DNA of 64,000 nt from Mediterraneibacter agrestimuris (GTDB lineage Bacteria > Bacillota > Clostridia > Lachnospirales > Lachnospiraceae). Under the pieces are notes generated by a model that saw only the letters and a list, made by a program, of their open reading frames with translations, was not told the origin of the DNA and did no database searches. Position 1 is the stretch's first letter; the number at the start of each line of letters is the position of its first letter. The stretch spans positions 62,001-126,000 of the forward strand of contig NZ_CALPDG010000006.1 of NCBI RefSeq assembly GCF_943193195.1, in the 5' to 3' direction. A program made the translations under genes and the position numbers. This document shows, one piece after another, positions 1-9,468 of the stretch.

Positions 1-1050
1 TCCGGCATACCAGAAAACACTGTCTTTAGTAAACTTATCCATAAGAATAAGCACCGCCAGCCGAAGCTGTCCGTTTCCACATACAATCGTCCATTCCGGG
101 TGTTCGCCGACCAATACTGAAAATACTGCCGGATTTTCTACAACATATACCCGCTTCTCTTGACCGCAGATTTTTTGCAGATTCCCAATTGTCTGTAATG
201 TCAGTTTCACCGGTTCCTTATTTTTCAGAAATCCCTCGATCCCCTCATGAAGTTCTCCATCCGCCTTCCAACCGTGAATTCCATATGCCAATACGTCATT
301 CGACACCTCGTCCTTTAGGATTCCCGCCTCGTAATACAATTTATTTTTATACTCCACCCTGGAAAGAGATTCTGATTTCACATCAGAAACCTGACTCCTG
401 ATATAGGCAAAAAGCAGTTTCTCCCCTTGCTTTCCTTCATCGAAATAATGTGGATTTCCTGTTGCCTTTGCCGAGAACACTGCCAGTAATTCTTTTTTCT
501 TTTTATCCTGCAGCATCTTCAATTCCAAAATCCCTTGCATCACATGATTCAATATATCTGTAAGATTTTCCTGATTTTCTTTATACAATTGCATCAAAAG
601 CAGATATCCTTCTTTTTGCTCTGTCAGCACACTTTCCAGCCATGCTCTGCCCTCATGTCCAGAAAAATATACCAATAATTCTGCAAAATAACTCTCTCTT
701 TTCTCAGATCTTCGCCGCTCAATTTCCTTTCTTCCTATCAGAGATTCTTTGAAATAAGCCTCCAGGATTATTTCCCATGTGAATTCCGAAAATTTACTGT
801 CCTTCAGACATTGTTCCATCTTTTTTGCAGAAATAGAGATTGTTTTGTTAGACGTATAATCCTTTTGGAAAAAGCCGCCTAACTGGTTTTTCTCTTCCCT
901 GTCAAGCCCGGTAAGACATACGGTTCCCCCAAAACGCCCCAGTCCTTCGTATTTCTCTCTCATTTTCAGGAACAGTTTTTTATATACAGGACGTTCTTTA
1001 AAATACGATACGCACTCCTCTAACTTCACTTTTTGCTCTGTTTTATCCAT
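1..1050 (-). CDS. jetD: Wadjet type II nuclease subunit JetD (TIGR02679 family), C-terminus cut by window edge
   Basis: The frame is open from an ATG at 1050 to the left edge, about 350 residues, with no stop, so the gene continues outside. The visible part holds the motif VYVVENPAVF followed by a glycine-containing CGNGQLRL segment, the pattern of the DUF2399/Toprim-containing TIGR02679 proteins. In Wadjet systems JetD is the topoisomerase VI-like nuclease that cuts closed circular plasmid DNA once the SMC complex has fully extruded it. The ATG lies inside the last codons of jetC (8-base overlap), which implies translational coupling. Family assignment comes from order (TIGR02677-02678-02680-02679) plus the motif; the catalytic Toprim residues themselves lie outside the window. 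Confidence 0.85.
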   Translation of the reverse strand, partial: MDKTEQKVKLEECVSYFKERPVYKKLFLKMREKYEGLGRFGGTVCLTGLDREEKNQLGGFFQKDYTSNKTISISAKKMEQCLKDSKFSEFTWEIILEAYFKESLIGRKEIERRRSEKRESYFAELLVYFSGHEGRAWLESVLTEQKEGYLLLMQLYKENQENLTDILNHVMQGILELKMLQDKKKKELLAVFSAKATGNPHYFDEGKQGEKLLFAYIRSQVSDVKSESLSRVEYKNKLYYEAGILKDEVSNDVLAYGIHGWKADGELHEGIEGFLKNKEPVKLTLQTIGNLQKICGQEKRVYVVENPAVFSVLVGEHPEWTIVCGNGQLRLAVLILMDKFTKDSVFWYAG

Positions 1051-4000
1051 GCTGTAAATCCTTTTCAGTCACCATACTTTTTATACTTCCATTCCAGACA
1101 TAACGTATCACGGTAACATATCTTGCATTCTCCGGCCGGACTAACTGATAAATCGCAAGCCCAGGTACTGTATCATAATCCCCCCATAAAATCTGTGAGT
1201 TGATCATGAAGTTAAACTCAAATTCTACCATCAGCCGGAACATATCCCGAATATTCATTTCATCTACTCCGGCAAACGCTTCATCCAGAGAAATCAAATA
1301 CGGCGCATCCTTCCTGGCTCCGGCATACTTAGCCACTACTGCCGAGAACAGGGGGACATACATTGCCATAGCTTTCTCGCCGCCGCTAAAGGTAAAGAAT
1401 ACACGGTCCGTCAGTTCCTTTTTCTTCTCTCCTGTCTTCTGACATTCCAATTGAAATTCAAACCATTGACGATAATCCAGAACAGTCCGCATAATTGCAT
1501 GGAACGACTGTACATTTCCCACATCATTTACTGACTTCCTCGCCTCATCAATTTTAGAACGGAAATGCCTTGAAAGCTGATGTGCCTCTTCCGGACGCAT
1601 AATCTCAACATCCTTTTGCAAAAGTTCCACGAGCGCTCTCGTATCCAATTGTTCTTCCTTATCTGCACGCTTATTTTTCCACCGAAGGCTTAAAGTGAGT
1701 CCGCTGGAAGTTTTCATAGATTCCATAAGTGTATTCATTTTTTCTACCCATCGCTTACTGGACTGAATCTTCCCGCGGATTTTCTTGCTGATCGTATTTG
1801 CCAGAATATCTTCAAACAACTCTCTGTCTTTATCACTTAAAAGTTTTCTTTGTACTTCTGCATCTTCCTGCATCCTTGCGATTAATTCTTTAAACTTTAC
1901 AGTCGTCCCTCGATATTTTGCAGAAATGTCGATCCGCCTCATGTTTATGCCAAATGCTCTGGCTTCTTCATCTATTTCTCCAAATAATGCTTGAAGAGTA
2001 ATCTGATATTCCAGCAGATAGCCTCTGTTTTTATGATATGCCTCCTGAAGGCTTTCCACTATTTCACTCTGTTTTTTGTTTCCAAATTTTCCTGAAAACA
2101 TACTGCATATTTTCCCAGCCAGTTCTTCTGCATCTTCTTTCGCTGCATAACTGCACTCTACATACCCCAGTCCATATTCCAGCTCAAAGGAACGGCAGTG
2201 CCATGCTTTTTGTGTTCTTGCCTTACCAACAGCTATTTCTATATCACCCTGATTTTCCAGAAGCTGTTTTTCCGTTGTTTCAAGCGCAGATTTCCTGCTG
2301 ACAGATTCTTCGATTTCCAGCGGCATCTTCCCAAGACGTTCGATACACCACTCCAGTCTCTCCCTGATTTTCTCATAATCCGTCAGCGCAAGCTGCTCGA
2401 GTATGGATTCCAGCGTCCCTTTTTTCTCTCGTTCGTTCTGTATCATACGGTTCAGATCATAACGTATATCATCCAGTACTGCGTCAATTTCTTCCAAATA
2501 TTCTTGCTGTACCCTTATGAAACTGATTCCATTGACATAATTCCCATAGTCAATCTCCAAATTTGTAAGCAATTCTTTATAGCTTGCCAAAGCGGCTGCT
2601 GTTTCCGTAAACAAATCCAGTCTTGGAGACAAGTAGCATTTCTGACATACTTCTTGTACCCGCATCCGCACTTCATCCAATACTTTTCTCTCTTTTTCTA
2701 CAAATTCTTTCTGCTTACGGACTTTACGCCCTGCCTCTTCCAGCACACTTGTCTTTCTCTCCAGCTCTTTTGCCGCCACTTTCAAATCCTGTTCTTTCGG
2801 AAAGCTTCTCCATTCGGTCTCCAATCGGTTTTTCTTTTTTTCCAATCCTTCCGACTGTTCCTCCAGACTTTGAATGCTGCCCTCAATCTGCTGATATTCT
2901 GCTTCCAGTTCTTGAATCTTCTGCAAACGGTACTGCTCTCTTGCACGTGCTCCGATAAAGCACGGTGCATATTTTTTGGTAACGGTTCCTTCTATGATGC
3001 CCATCCCATAATTACCGTTTTTGTCAATCCATGACCCATTTCCATCTGCCGGATCCCCATCGTTTTTCCATCCAATCGACGTGAGAATTTTTGAAACATT
3101 CTGGTACAGCAGAATATTCTCCTCCTCATTGTCCACATCCAGCAAATCCATGATATTATTTCTGACATAGGAAACATCACTGAAAATATACCTGTCACAT
3201 ACTCCCTCATCCATGGAGAGTACCTGCTCCCTGTATTCCTCCGGAACGATCAATGCATCCAAAATCCCCATCTGAACAAGCGCTTCTTCCAGATATGCCC
3301 GCTGCGTTTCACTCAGTTTACTGTCAAAATCTATCACCTTATAAAATTGCAAATACGGAATCCCTTTTTCCTGCAGAAGTGTCCGATTTTTCTCTACTTC
3401 TTCTGTCCGTTCCGGCTCCGGGTCTTTTTTATTCTTCCACTGTTCCAGTTCTTCACGGACTTGTTCCTGCTCCGCACGCTTTCCTGACAGTATCTGACGC
3501 AATTTCAGCATTTCCTCTGAAATCTCTCGATTTCTCTGCTCAAACTCACCATTTGCAAGTCCTCTGATATTCCAATAATCCGTTTCTGTATTATAGCTTT
3601 CAATTGCTCTGGTCATCTTCTGCAGTGTTTCCGGCTGTAGATGTAGTTCTTCATTTTCTCTTTCCCACCGATAAATCTGTTCGATCACTTCCTGCTTTAT
3701 TTCATGAAGCTGATTCTCATACTGCAAAACTTCCCGTTCCGCACGATTCTTCTCTTCCTGATATGAATCCAGCTCCTGCAAAAACCTGCTGTACCGCTCC
3801 TGACACTCCTTTTCTTTTGTAAGTACTGTTTTTCCCCGTTCGACCTTTTGTATATAATCTCTCAGCAACTCCTTATGAGATACAAAAGAATATTCTTCCC
3901 CCTTTGCCTCCTCCAGTTCTTTCCTTAAAAACGCAAAATCATCAAAGGGAATACCCTCTATCTCATCTTCCATTTCCTCCAAATGCTTTTCAATCACTTC

Positions 4001-5149
4001 CCAAAGCAGTTCATTCTGCTGAGACTGACCTTTGAGTCTCTGCTCCGTTTCTTGATATTTTTCTTGTTTTTCCGCTTCCAGCCGTCTCTTTCCGATTATC
4101 ATTTTTCTCAGTTCTTCCAGTTCATTTCGGATATGAAATTCCCTTTCTTTTAACTTTGCCGCATCACTGTCGGATAAGGACTCTTTCTCTTCTATACAAA
4201 TTTTTTCTTCCTGTTTCAACTCCGCATAACGCTTCTTTTCTGCCTCCCATGACTGTCTGCATTCTATAATCTTTTTTCTGATTTCTTCTGCCCTTTTTCT
4301 TAATTTCTCGTACTCTTCTACAGATTTTGTAAACCATCGCGCTTTCTCATACAGCGTGATTTCATTATACTGATCATATACCTTCTCAATCTGATCCGCA
4401 GCATGGATACTTTCATCCAGCGTATTCAAATTTGTCTTGAGGTTATCCATATTTTCGATTGCCTCCGACATCGGACGCAGATCGTCTTCTGAAAGAGGCT
4501 GCAGGGAACTACTCAAAATCTCATTGATCACCGTAGGTTTAAAATCCTTGGAAAGTTTTGGCGTTCTTAACTGAATCAATAAATCCAGCAGCTCTTTATA
4601 TTCCTCCTGGGTTTCAAATCCAAACAAGATCCGGTTCACACACTGAGAATATTCTCCCTGGGTTTCCATGACAAGACCTCCGCCGCCGATCCGATTACGC
4701 AATTCCAATTTTGTACAGGCAATCTTACTCTGCCCCTCTTTATAAAGATAAAAATCCTTGCCGACTCTGCGTCCATCTGTCAGGCAGAAATACCATGATT
4801 CCAGTTTCTTGTTCTTCCTTGCCCGCATACCTATCCCAAACGTAAGAAATTCATCGCTTTCTGTCCGTTTTAACTCCATATACAGATAACCGGTCCGTTC
4901 TTCCCGTTCATCATTTTCTTCCAAAAGATAATTTTCCATTTTACGCGCTCTGGAGCCAAATGGATCCAAACGTTCCGGGCGCATATTCCCATCCAGAAGA
5001 AGGGGAATAAAACTCTGCATTGTAACAGATTTCCCTGAACCATTTGCTCCCCTCAAAAGCATTCTTCCATCCAGAAAATAAAATTCTTCCTCATCGTAAA
5101 ACCAAAAATCCAAAAGTCCTACTCTGTGTATCCGCCACTTACTATTCAT
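1043..5149 (-). CDS. jetC: Wadjet type II SMC/MukB-like ATPase JetC (TIGR02680 family)
   Basis: A 1368-aa SMC-like ATPase, the DNA loop-extruding motor of the Wadjet complex. It shows a Walker A GANGSGKS at residues 34-41, then about 1000 residues rich in Glu, Lys, Gln and Leu typical of the two coiled-coil arms, with a globular hinge-like part near the middle. Near the C-terminus come the ABC signature FTFSGGEKA and a Walker B YLISLDEAFAGVD. I place the start at the ATG at 5149 rather than 14 codons upstream, because GGAGGAAGAG stands directly before it and the resulting 8-base overlap with jetB equals the jetC-jetD overlap. Length fits TIGR02680. It works with JetA (kleisin) and JetB (KITE-like). 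Confidence 0.93.
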   Translation of the reverse strand: MNSKWRIHRVGLLDFWFYDEEEFYFLDGRMLLRGANGSGKSVTMQSFIPLLLDGNMRPERLDPFGSRARKMENYLLEENDEREERTGYLYMELKRTESDEFLTFGIGMRARKNKKLESWYFCLTDGRRVGKDFYLYKEGQSKIACTKLELRNRIGGGGLVMETQGEYSQCVNRILFGFETQEEYKELLDLLIQLRTPKLSKDFKPTVINEILSSSLQPLSEDDLRPMSEAIENMDNLKTNLNTLDESIHAADQIEKVYDQYNEITLYEKARWFTKSVEEYEKLRKRAEEIRKKIIECRQSWEAEKKRYAELKQEEKICIEEKESLSDSDAAKLKEREFHIRNELEELRKMIIGKRRLEAEKQEKYQETEQRLKGQSQQNELLWEVIEKHLEEMEDEIEGIPFDDFAFLRKELEEAKGEEYSFVSHKELLRDYIQKVERGKTVLTKEKECQERYSRFLQELDSYQEEKNRAEREVLQYENQLHEIKQEVIEQIYRWERENEELHLQPETLQKMTRAIESYNTETDYWNIRGLANGEFEQRNREISEEMLKLRQILSGKRAEQEQVREELEQWKNKKDPEPERTEEVEKNRTLLQEKGIPYLQFYKVIDFDSKLSETQRAYLEEALVQMGILDALIVPEEYREQVLSMDEGVCDRYIFSDVSYVRNNIMDLLDVDNEEENILLYQNVSKILTSIGWKNDGDPADGNGSWIDKNGNYGMGIIEGTVTKKYAPCFIGARAREQYRLQKIQELEAEYQQIEGSIQSLEEQSEGLEKKKNRLETEWRSFPKEQDLKVAAKELERKTSVLEEAGRKVRKQKEFVEKERKVLDEVRMRVQEVCQKCYLSPRLDLFTETAAALASYKELLTNLEIDYGNYVNGISFIRVQQEYLEEIDAVLDDIRYDLNRMIQNEREKKGTLESILEQLALTDYEKIRERLEWCIERLGKMPLEIEESVSRKSALETTEKQLLENQGDIEIAVGKARTQKAWHCRSFELEYGLGYVECSYAAKEDAEELAGKICSMFSGKFGNKKQSEIVESLQEAYHKNRGYLLEYQITLQALFGEIDEEARAFGINMRRIDISAKYRGTTVKFKELIARMQEDAEVQRKLLSDKDRELFEDILANTISKKIRGKIQSSKRWVEKMNTLMESMKTSSGLTLSLRWKNKRADKEEQLDTRALVELLQKDVEIMRPEEAHQLSRHFRSKIDEARKSVNDVGNVQSFHAIMRTVLDYRQWFEFQLECQKTGEKKKELTDRVFFTFSGGEKAMAMYVPLFSAVVAKYAGARKDAPYLISLDEAFAGVDEMNIRDMFRLMVEFEFNFMINSQILWGDYDTVPGLAIYQLVRPENARYVTVIRYVWNGSIKSMVTEKDLQHG

Positions 5150-6281
5150 CTCTTCCTCCGTTCTCCAAGAACTCTTTTGGATATTTCCCAATTACCTTTC
5201 CCACAGCCGTACTTATTCTGACGGTCCCTGTCTCTATAACAATCAAACCAAGCTCCATCATATAGTTCTGTACACTTTCACAGAATTCTCCCGTTGTCAT
5301 CTCCCGATAAGTTTTTATAAAACCTTTTCCATATCGTTCTTTACAGCATTCCAGTATTTCCCTGAAAACTTCCCTTGGAACCTGTATCTGTTCTTCCGCC
5401 CCGGGAATCATTTCCCCTTCCTGTATCCACTCATCTATGATTCCATGAGTCAGAAGCACAATATCTGACAGCGTATTTTCTTCAGGAAAACATCTCCCCA
5501 TACGGCACTCTTCCCCCAGCACAAGAAAGGCGCTTGTCCGATGTACATGAAGCTCACATTCAAAAAGCTCTGCCAATTCTCCCTGAATCATATTTCGGTA
5601 ATTCCGCACATAGGCAAAGTCCTCTTCTGTCTCAGGACTCTTATACATTCCCATGGTCATCAGCAGCTTGCGGTAAACCCTTTGTCTTCTGATAATACCT
5701 CTGTCTTCATTCACATCGATCCATTCTTGTTTTTCAAAATCCTCCGGACAGGTATATCCCATAATATCCTGTGTGAAATTTTTCATAAAATATCTGGAAA
5801 TCCCCGTATTTTCATAGAGGACTTCACCAGTGTCGTTTTTTGCAAAATTCTCTTCATTTCCATCGTTCAAATTCAAAATCCCACAATTCACACAATATTT
5901 AATAACTTTAATCAAATGTCTCCGATACCGGTATACTGTCCAATCAATCTGCTCTTCCTGATACTGCCCCTGTACATATTCAGTGAGTTCTGAAAGCACA
6001 AACTGTTCTTCTGCCTCTTTTTCTTCCAGAAACATCAAAATCATACAAAAAAACACATATTCTATCTTCTGTGTAAACTCCATGATTCCCATCCAGTTTT
6101 CCGGTTTCGCAGGCATTTTCTCCACCTTCACAAGATAAGGATTTACGATCACCTGATATCCCAGCTTTTCCATTAAGAACTTCTTTACCGTTCCAAGCTC
6201 ATCTTTAACTTGATAATACAACTCCCTGTCTCTGCTTTTTAAAATCCACCGTTTTTCCAACAAAATTTCCAGAGTTTTCAT
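5142..6281 (-). CDS. jetB: Wadjet type II KITE/MukE-like subunit JetB (TIGR02678 family)
   Basis: A 379-aa protein in the TIGR02678 position of a type II Wadjet operon. Family knowledge: JetB is the MukE-like winged-helix subunit that binds the kleisin JetA. In the sequence I see an acidic, aromatic-rich soluble protein without membrane segments, with N-terminal helices (LEILLEKRWILKSRDRELYY) and a C-terminal basic helix that could form a winged helix. The start ATG overlaps the jetA stop as ATGA, so the two are translated together. No catalytic motif is expected or seen. Identity is strong from gene order and length; it is not derived from a single diagnostic motif. Confidence 0.88.
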   Translation of the reverse strand: MKTLEILLEKRWILKSRDRELYYQVKDELGTVKKFLMEKLGYQVIVNPYLVKVEKMPAKPENWMGIMEFTQKIEYVFFCMILMFLEEKEAEEQFVLSELTEYVQGQYQEEQIDWTVYRYRRHLIKVIKYCVNCGILNLNDGNEENFAKNDTGEVLYENTGISRYFMKNFTQDIMGYTCPEDFEKQEWIDVNEDRGIIRRQRVYRKLLMTMGMYKSPETEEDFAYVRNYRNMIQGELAELFECELHVHRTSAFLVLGEECRMGRCFPEENTLSDIVLLTHGIIDEWIQEGEMIPGAEEQIQVPREVFREILECCKERYGKGFIKTYREMTTGEFCESVQNYMMELGLIVIETGTVRISTAVGKVIGKYPKEFLENGGRDE

Positions 6282-7762
6282 GGCTTCTCCTCAAACACAA
6301 TTGTATATGACGGCATCTGCAGCCTGCCGTCTGGCGATTTTATAATACAGGTTTCATGATCAGCCGGAGGTTCCACATGATAAACCTGCCCCTCCTCCGT
6401 CTTGCCGCATAGACTTCTGTTCTCCAGCGCTTTGGAAAGCCACGTCAGAAACACATCTCTTACATGCGGTTCAATCTCCGGAAGTGACGCAAAATCCAGA
6501 CGATTATTTTGAATATAACTTTTCAGCAGCCGTTGTTCTTCTCTCAGTCTCTCTATCGTAGCGATCCGCAGCTCTTCTTTTTCTTTGGAACGATCGATAA
6601 TTTCACTCCGCTTTGACTTTTCCTTATATGTACGCACTCTCGGTGTCACTGTAATAACATGGGGTTCCTCCTCAAATACGCCGCTGTTAATGCTCTCCGT
6701 CTGTCGCCCCAGAAGCCCTTTCAAATGGAGCGGCTTCTCAACTCCAAACACAGAAGCCGCCAGTCTGTGTGCTTCATAAATATCACTGCATTTTGAAAAC
6801 ATCACCGCAATCTTATGGTACTCCTCTCTGCGGTTCGCTCCACTGTTACTCATTTCACTGATTCTCGCCGCGTATCTTGTGATCTTCCGGATAATCTCAT
6901 TTGTCGTATCGAACACTTTCGCCGCTTCTGACTCCTTCCCATCTGTACCAGAAAACCATTCTTGCAGACTTTTCCAGCGTCCTTGTATCTTATCAACGAG
7001 AAGATCTTCTCTCACTTCCACATCCATTCGGGGAATAGACAATTCATACAATACAATCTGATCCAATAAAGTCTCCAGCATCTTCCTGTCCAAATTTTTA
7101 AGACATTGCTCTATGGACGCCGCATTGTTCTGCAAGCTCTTTACAAAGCTTCTCAAATACTCGATCAGATGATCCTTAAACACAAGAAACTCTGTTGTCT
7201 TCATCATTTCTTCTGCTTTTACACTGTTTAATTCCCGCATATAATCCTGATAGTTCTGATTCAAACGGATAAAGTCATTATTAAGGTCGTTCCACCATGC
7301 ATAAATACTTTCCTGCTCTTTTTCTAGTATTTCAGGGATTCTGTTGAGACTGATCCGGATTCTTTCCAGAAGCGTCGGTTCCAGCGATGAACTTTCAATA
7401 AACAGATTCTCAACACGGATAACCATTCTTTCAATCTCTACCGTAGCCTCCGAAAGCTGATAACGGAATTTTTTATTCTTAAACTCTTCAATTGTTGATA
7501 CTTTTCTTGTGTCCTGAATCGTCAACAGATTTCCCCATGCAGTCAAAGCCGCAAGATCCTGCTGGCACTGTTCGGATGTATATTCTGTAAAATATGCATC
7601 TTCTTTCAGTTCTTCATATACCTCTTCCTGATACAGCCAATATTTTAACTTTTCATATTTTAAATAAAAAAGCCGAATGATGGGGCGATATCTGTCCGTA
7701 TTATCTACATTTAGATACTTCGCCTCCGTCATCGGCTTCCTTACAATTTCTTGTACTCTCAT
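6278..7762 (-). CDS. jetA: Wadjet type II kleisin/MukF-like subunit JetA (TIGR02677 family)
   Basis: First gene of the Wadjet operon, 494 aa. The N-terminal region (RPIIRLFYLKYEKLKYWLYQ) matches the TIGR02677 style of winged-helix start; the centre (residues about 100-300) is long amphipathic helix, and the C-terminus (SYTIVFEEKP) is beta-like. JetA is the kleisin that bridges the JetC heads and carries JetB. An SD GCAGGAG stands 11 bases before the ATG. A promoter with an extended -10 lies 60 bases upstream. The four jet genes overlap by 4 or 8 bases, so they form one transcript and are probably made in fixed ratio. Confidence 0.9.
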   Translation of the reverse strand: MRVQEIVRKPMTEAKYLNVDNTDRYRPIIRLFYLKYEKLKYWLYQEEVYEELKEDAYFTEYTSEQCQQDLAALTAWGNLLTIQDTRKVSTIEEFKNKKFRYQLSEATVEIERMVIRVENLFIESSSLEPTLLERIRISLNRIPEILEKEQESIYAWWNDLNNDFIRLNQNYQDYMRELNSVKAEEMMKTTEFLVFKDHLIEYLRSFVKSLQNNAASIEQCLKNLDRKMLETLLDQIVLYELSIPRMDVEVREDLLVDKIQGRWKSLQEWFSGTDGKESEAAKVFDTTNEIIRKITRYAARISEMSNSGANRREEYHKIAVMFSKCSDIYEAHRLAASVFGVEKPLHLKGLLGRQTESINSGVFEEEPHVITVTPRVRTYKEKSKRSEIIDRSKEKEELRIATIERLREEQRLLKSYIQNNRLDFASLPEIEPHVRDVFLTWLSKALENRSLCGKTEEGQVYHVEPPADHETCIIKSPDGRLQMPSYTIVFEEKP

Positions 7763-7822
7763 AATCAGATTACTCCTGCGTGTCTATGCTTTTTTATGTG
7801 CAGTCTCCTGTGCTTTATTTTC

Positions 7823-7850
7823 ATTATAACAGATTTATGTAAACCTGCAA
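7823..7850 (-). promoter_or_regulatory. Probable sigma-A promoter of the Wadjet operon
   Basis: Read on the minus strand: -35 TTGCAG (7850-7845), 16-base spacer, extended -10 TGTTATAAT (TATAAT at 7828-7823). It would give a leader of about 55 bases before jetA. Seen in sequence; activity is inferred. Confidence 0.6.
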
Positions 7851-7890
7851 CGTTCACATTAGCATTCCATCCCTTAAGTCGTAACAGTTG

Positions 7891-8466
7891 TTAGTATCTT
7901 CCCACATAAACTTTTTTTGCTTCGGCTGTCCATTTCCTGATAAACTCTGTCTTTGCATTCGTATACGCATCCCTGTTATGCTCATATAATTTCCACAACT
8001 GCAGCTTCATTGCTTCATATTCTTCAGCGATCTGTGTATGCTCATTCAAATAATCTCTAAAATACAGTTCATCATTATCCCCAGCATAACAAAGGTGTAG
8101 ATGAAACACTTTGTCAGCAAACCCGTTTTTTGTATATCCCCGATTAAATGATATTCTGTTTACTTCCGTAGACATCCGAATAAATCCGTTCTTTTCAATC
8201 ACCCTCGCAGTAGTCTCCATATCCGAATCCCAGAATACTTCAATCAGGACATCCACAATATCTTTCGCTCATATCCCGGATATAGCTGTACTTCCAATAT
8301 GGCTGATTCTCTTAACCGGACATTCAGACAATATGTTTTTCAGGAAATTTTCCATTTCCTTATAGAATACATTCCATTTATCATTATGCGCAACAAGGAA
8401 TATGGGAAACAGTTCCCATAATTCCTCTAAAGACATCTCCGATAACTCTTTTCCCACTCCCATCAT
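7891..8466 (-). pseudogene. GrpB-family protein (UPF0157) interrupted by one in-frame TGA
   Basis: Reading the minus strand from the ATG at 8466 gives a normal GrpB N-terminus (GVGKELSEMSLEELWELFPI) up to HIGSTAISGI; then comes TGA at 8271-8269, and the same frame continues with AKDIVDVLIEVF to a proper end (KKVYVGRY, stop at 7891). GrpB proteins, nucleotidyltransferase-like enzymes of unknown substrate, carry a tryptophan here (GS-TA-x-G-[IL]-W-AKPI), so the simplest reading is a single TGG to TGA change. The start ATG overlaps the stop of the HAD gene (ATATGATG), so the two were once a coupled pair. About 191 codons in total, near full family length. A read error or very recent inactivation are both possible. 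Confidence 0.85.
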
Positions 8467-9239
8467 ATCAACCCATGCTCTAAACAATAATAATATATCC
8501 CATCCTCCGCTACAGCTCCGCACACAACATCCGCCGCGGCTTTTAACTGTTTGGAACCATTTGCCATCGCCACTCCTGTACCAACGCTTTGAATCATATC
8601 AATATCATTATTCCCGTCTCCAAATGCAATTGCCTCTGATTTATCAATGTTGTAATATTCTAAGATTTTCTCAACGGCTTTCCCTTTTCCTCCGTCAGCC
8701 GGAATAATGTCTACCGCTCTATCCCACCATGCAGTGATTTTTGCATGCCTGATATGTTTCATCATACATTCATACTCCGATTCATAACACCCCATCATTA
8801 CCTGATAAATTTCTTCTCCAAGCACCATATCCAAATCATCGGCAACGTCCACTTCAAGTTTTACATTTGCATAGTAATCACTCAAATCCTGATCGGTTCC
8901 ATTCGCTGCCAGCCTGTTTTTTGTTGCAATGGAAACCGGTCTGCCAATCTCTGCTGCATTTTGAATCAACTGCTTAACATCTTCTATCGGAATCGGATTG
9001 CTGAAAATAGTCCTTTCAGGAGTATAGCAATAGGAACCGTTAAAAGTCAAAAAAGCATCGAATTCAACTTCCTTAAAATCCGGCAGAGCCATCGGCGATC
9101 TTCCGGTCGCAAGGCAAAGAAGAATTCCCTTTTCTTTCAAGCGCACTAAAGCTTCCAACATTTTCTCAGAAATCCTCTTTGTCTTAAGATCAATTAAAGT
9201 TCCGTCAATATCAAAAAACGCAATTTTTATTTTCTTCAT
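8463..9239 (-). CDS. HAD-IIB (Cof-type) phosphatase
   Basis: A 258-aa haloacid dehalogenase-type hydrolase. Motif I is DIDGT with the nucleophile Asp10 and acid/base Asp12; motif II is CLATGRSP; motif IV is AFGDGNNDIDMI. Between motifs II and III sits an alpha/beta C2B cap, which places it in the Cof/YidA subfamily of sugar-phosphate, FMN or pyridoxal-phosphate phosphatases. Substrate cannot be read from sequence. SD GGAGGCAGGAA precedes the ATG. The stop codon overlaps the start of the GrpB-like pseudogene, so both share the promoter at 9306-9278. Confidence 0.92.
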   Translation of the reverse strand: MKKIKIAFFDIDGTLIDLKTKRISEKMLEALVRLKEKGILLCLATGRSPMALPDFKEVEFDAFLTFNGSYCYTPERTIFSNPIPIEDVKQLIQNAAEIGRPVSIATKNRLAANGTDQDLSDYYANVKLEVDVADDLDMVLGEEIYQVMMGCYESEYECMMKHIRHAKITAWWDRAVDIIPADGGKGKAVEKILEYYNIDKSEAIAFGDGNNDIDMIQSVGTGVAMANGSKQLKAAADVVCGAVAEDGIYYYCLEHGLI

Positions 9240-9277
9240 TTCCTGCCTCCTCTAAAAAACTGTCGTTAGACATTTGT

Positions 9278-9306
9278 ATTGTAACAGATAAAAAATGACA
9301 GTTCAA
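9278..9306 (-). promoter_or_regulatory. Probable promoter of the HAD/grpB-like pair, flanked by inverted repeat
   Basis: Minus strand: -35 TTGAAC (9306-9301), 17-base spacer, extended -10 TGTTACAAT (TACAAT at 9283-9278). A 7-base inverted repeat AACTGTC (9259-9265) / GACAGTT (9297-9303) brackets the -10 and touches the -35, so it could be an operator. Inference only. Confidence 0.5.
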
Positions 9307-9468
9307 TAAGCCCTTAGATTTTCGATATTACACTAATACCTCAGCGGGAGAATACGGGGCGAAGCATGGTGCCATCTATATAATTTTAAAAATTTTTCAT
9401 TATATCCCTCACACATTTTCATCACTCACATAGTATGAAGTGTAAACAATTTTTTTGGAGGATTTACA

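Noticed and set aside
2198-3034. 278-aa plus-strand reading frame antisense to jetC
   Set aside because: Composition (Phe, Leu, Cys-rich) is typical of the complement of a Glu/Lys coiled coil; no SD and no family resemblance.
8269-8271. TGA in the GrpB-like gene as selenocysteine codon
   Set aside because: The family has Trp here, not Cys, and no SECIS-like hairpin directly after the codon is apparent.
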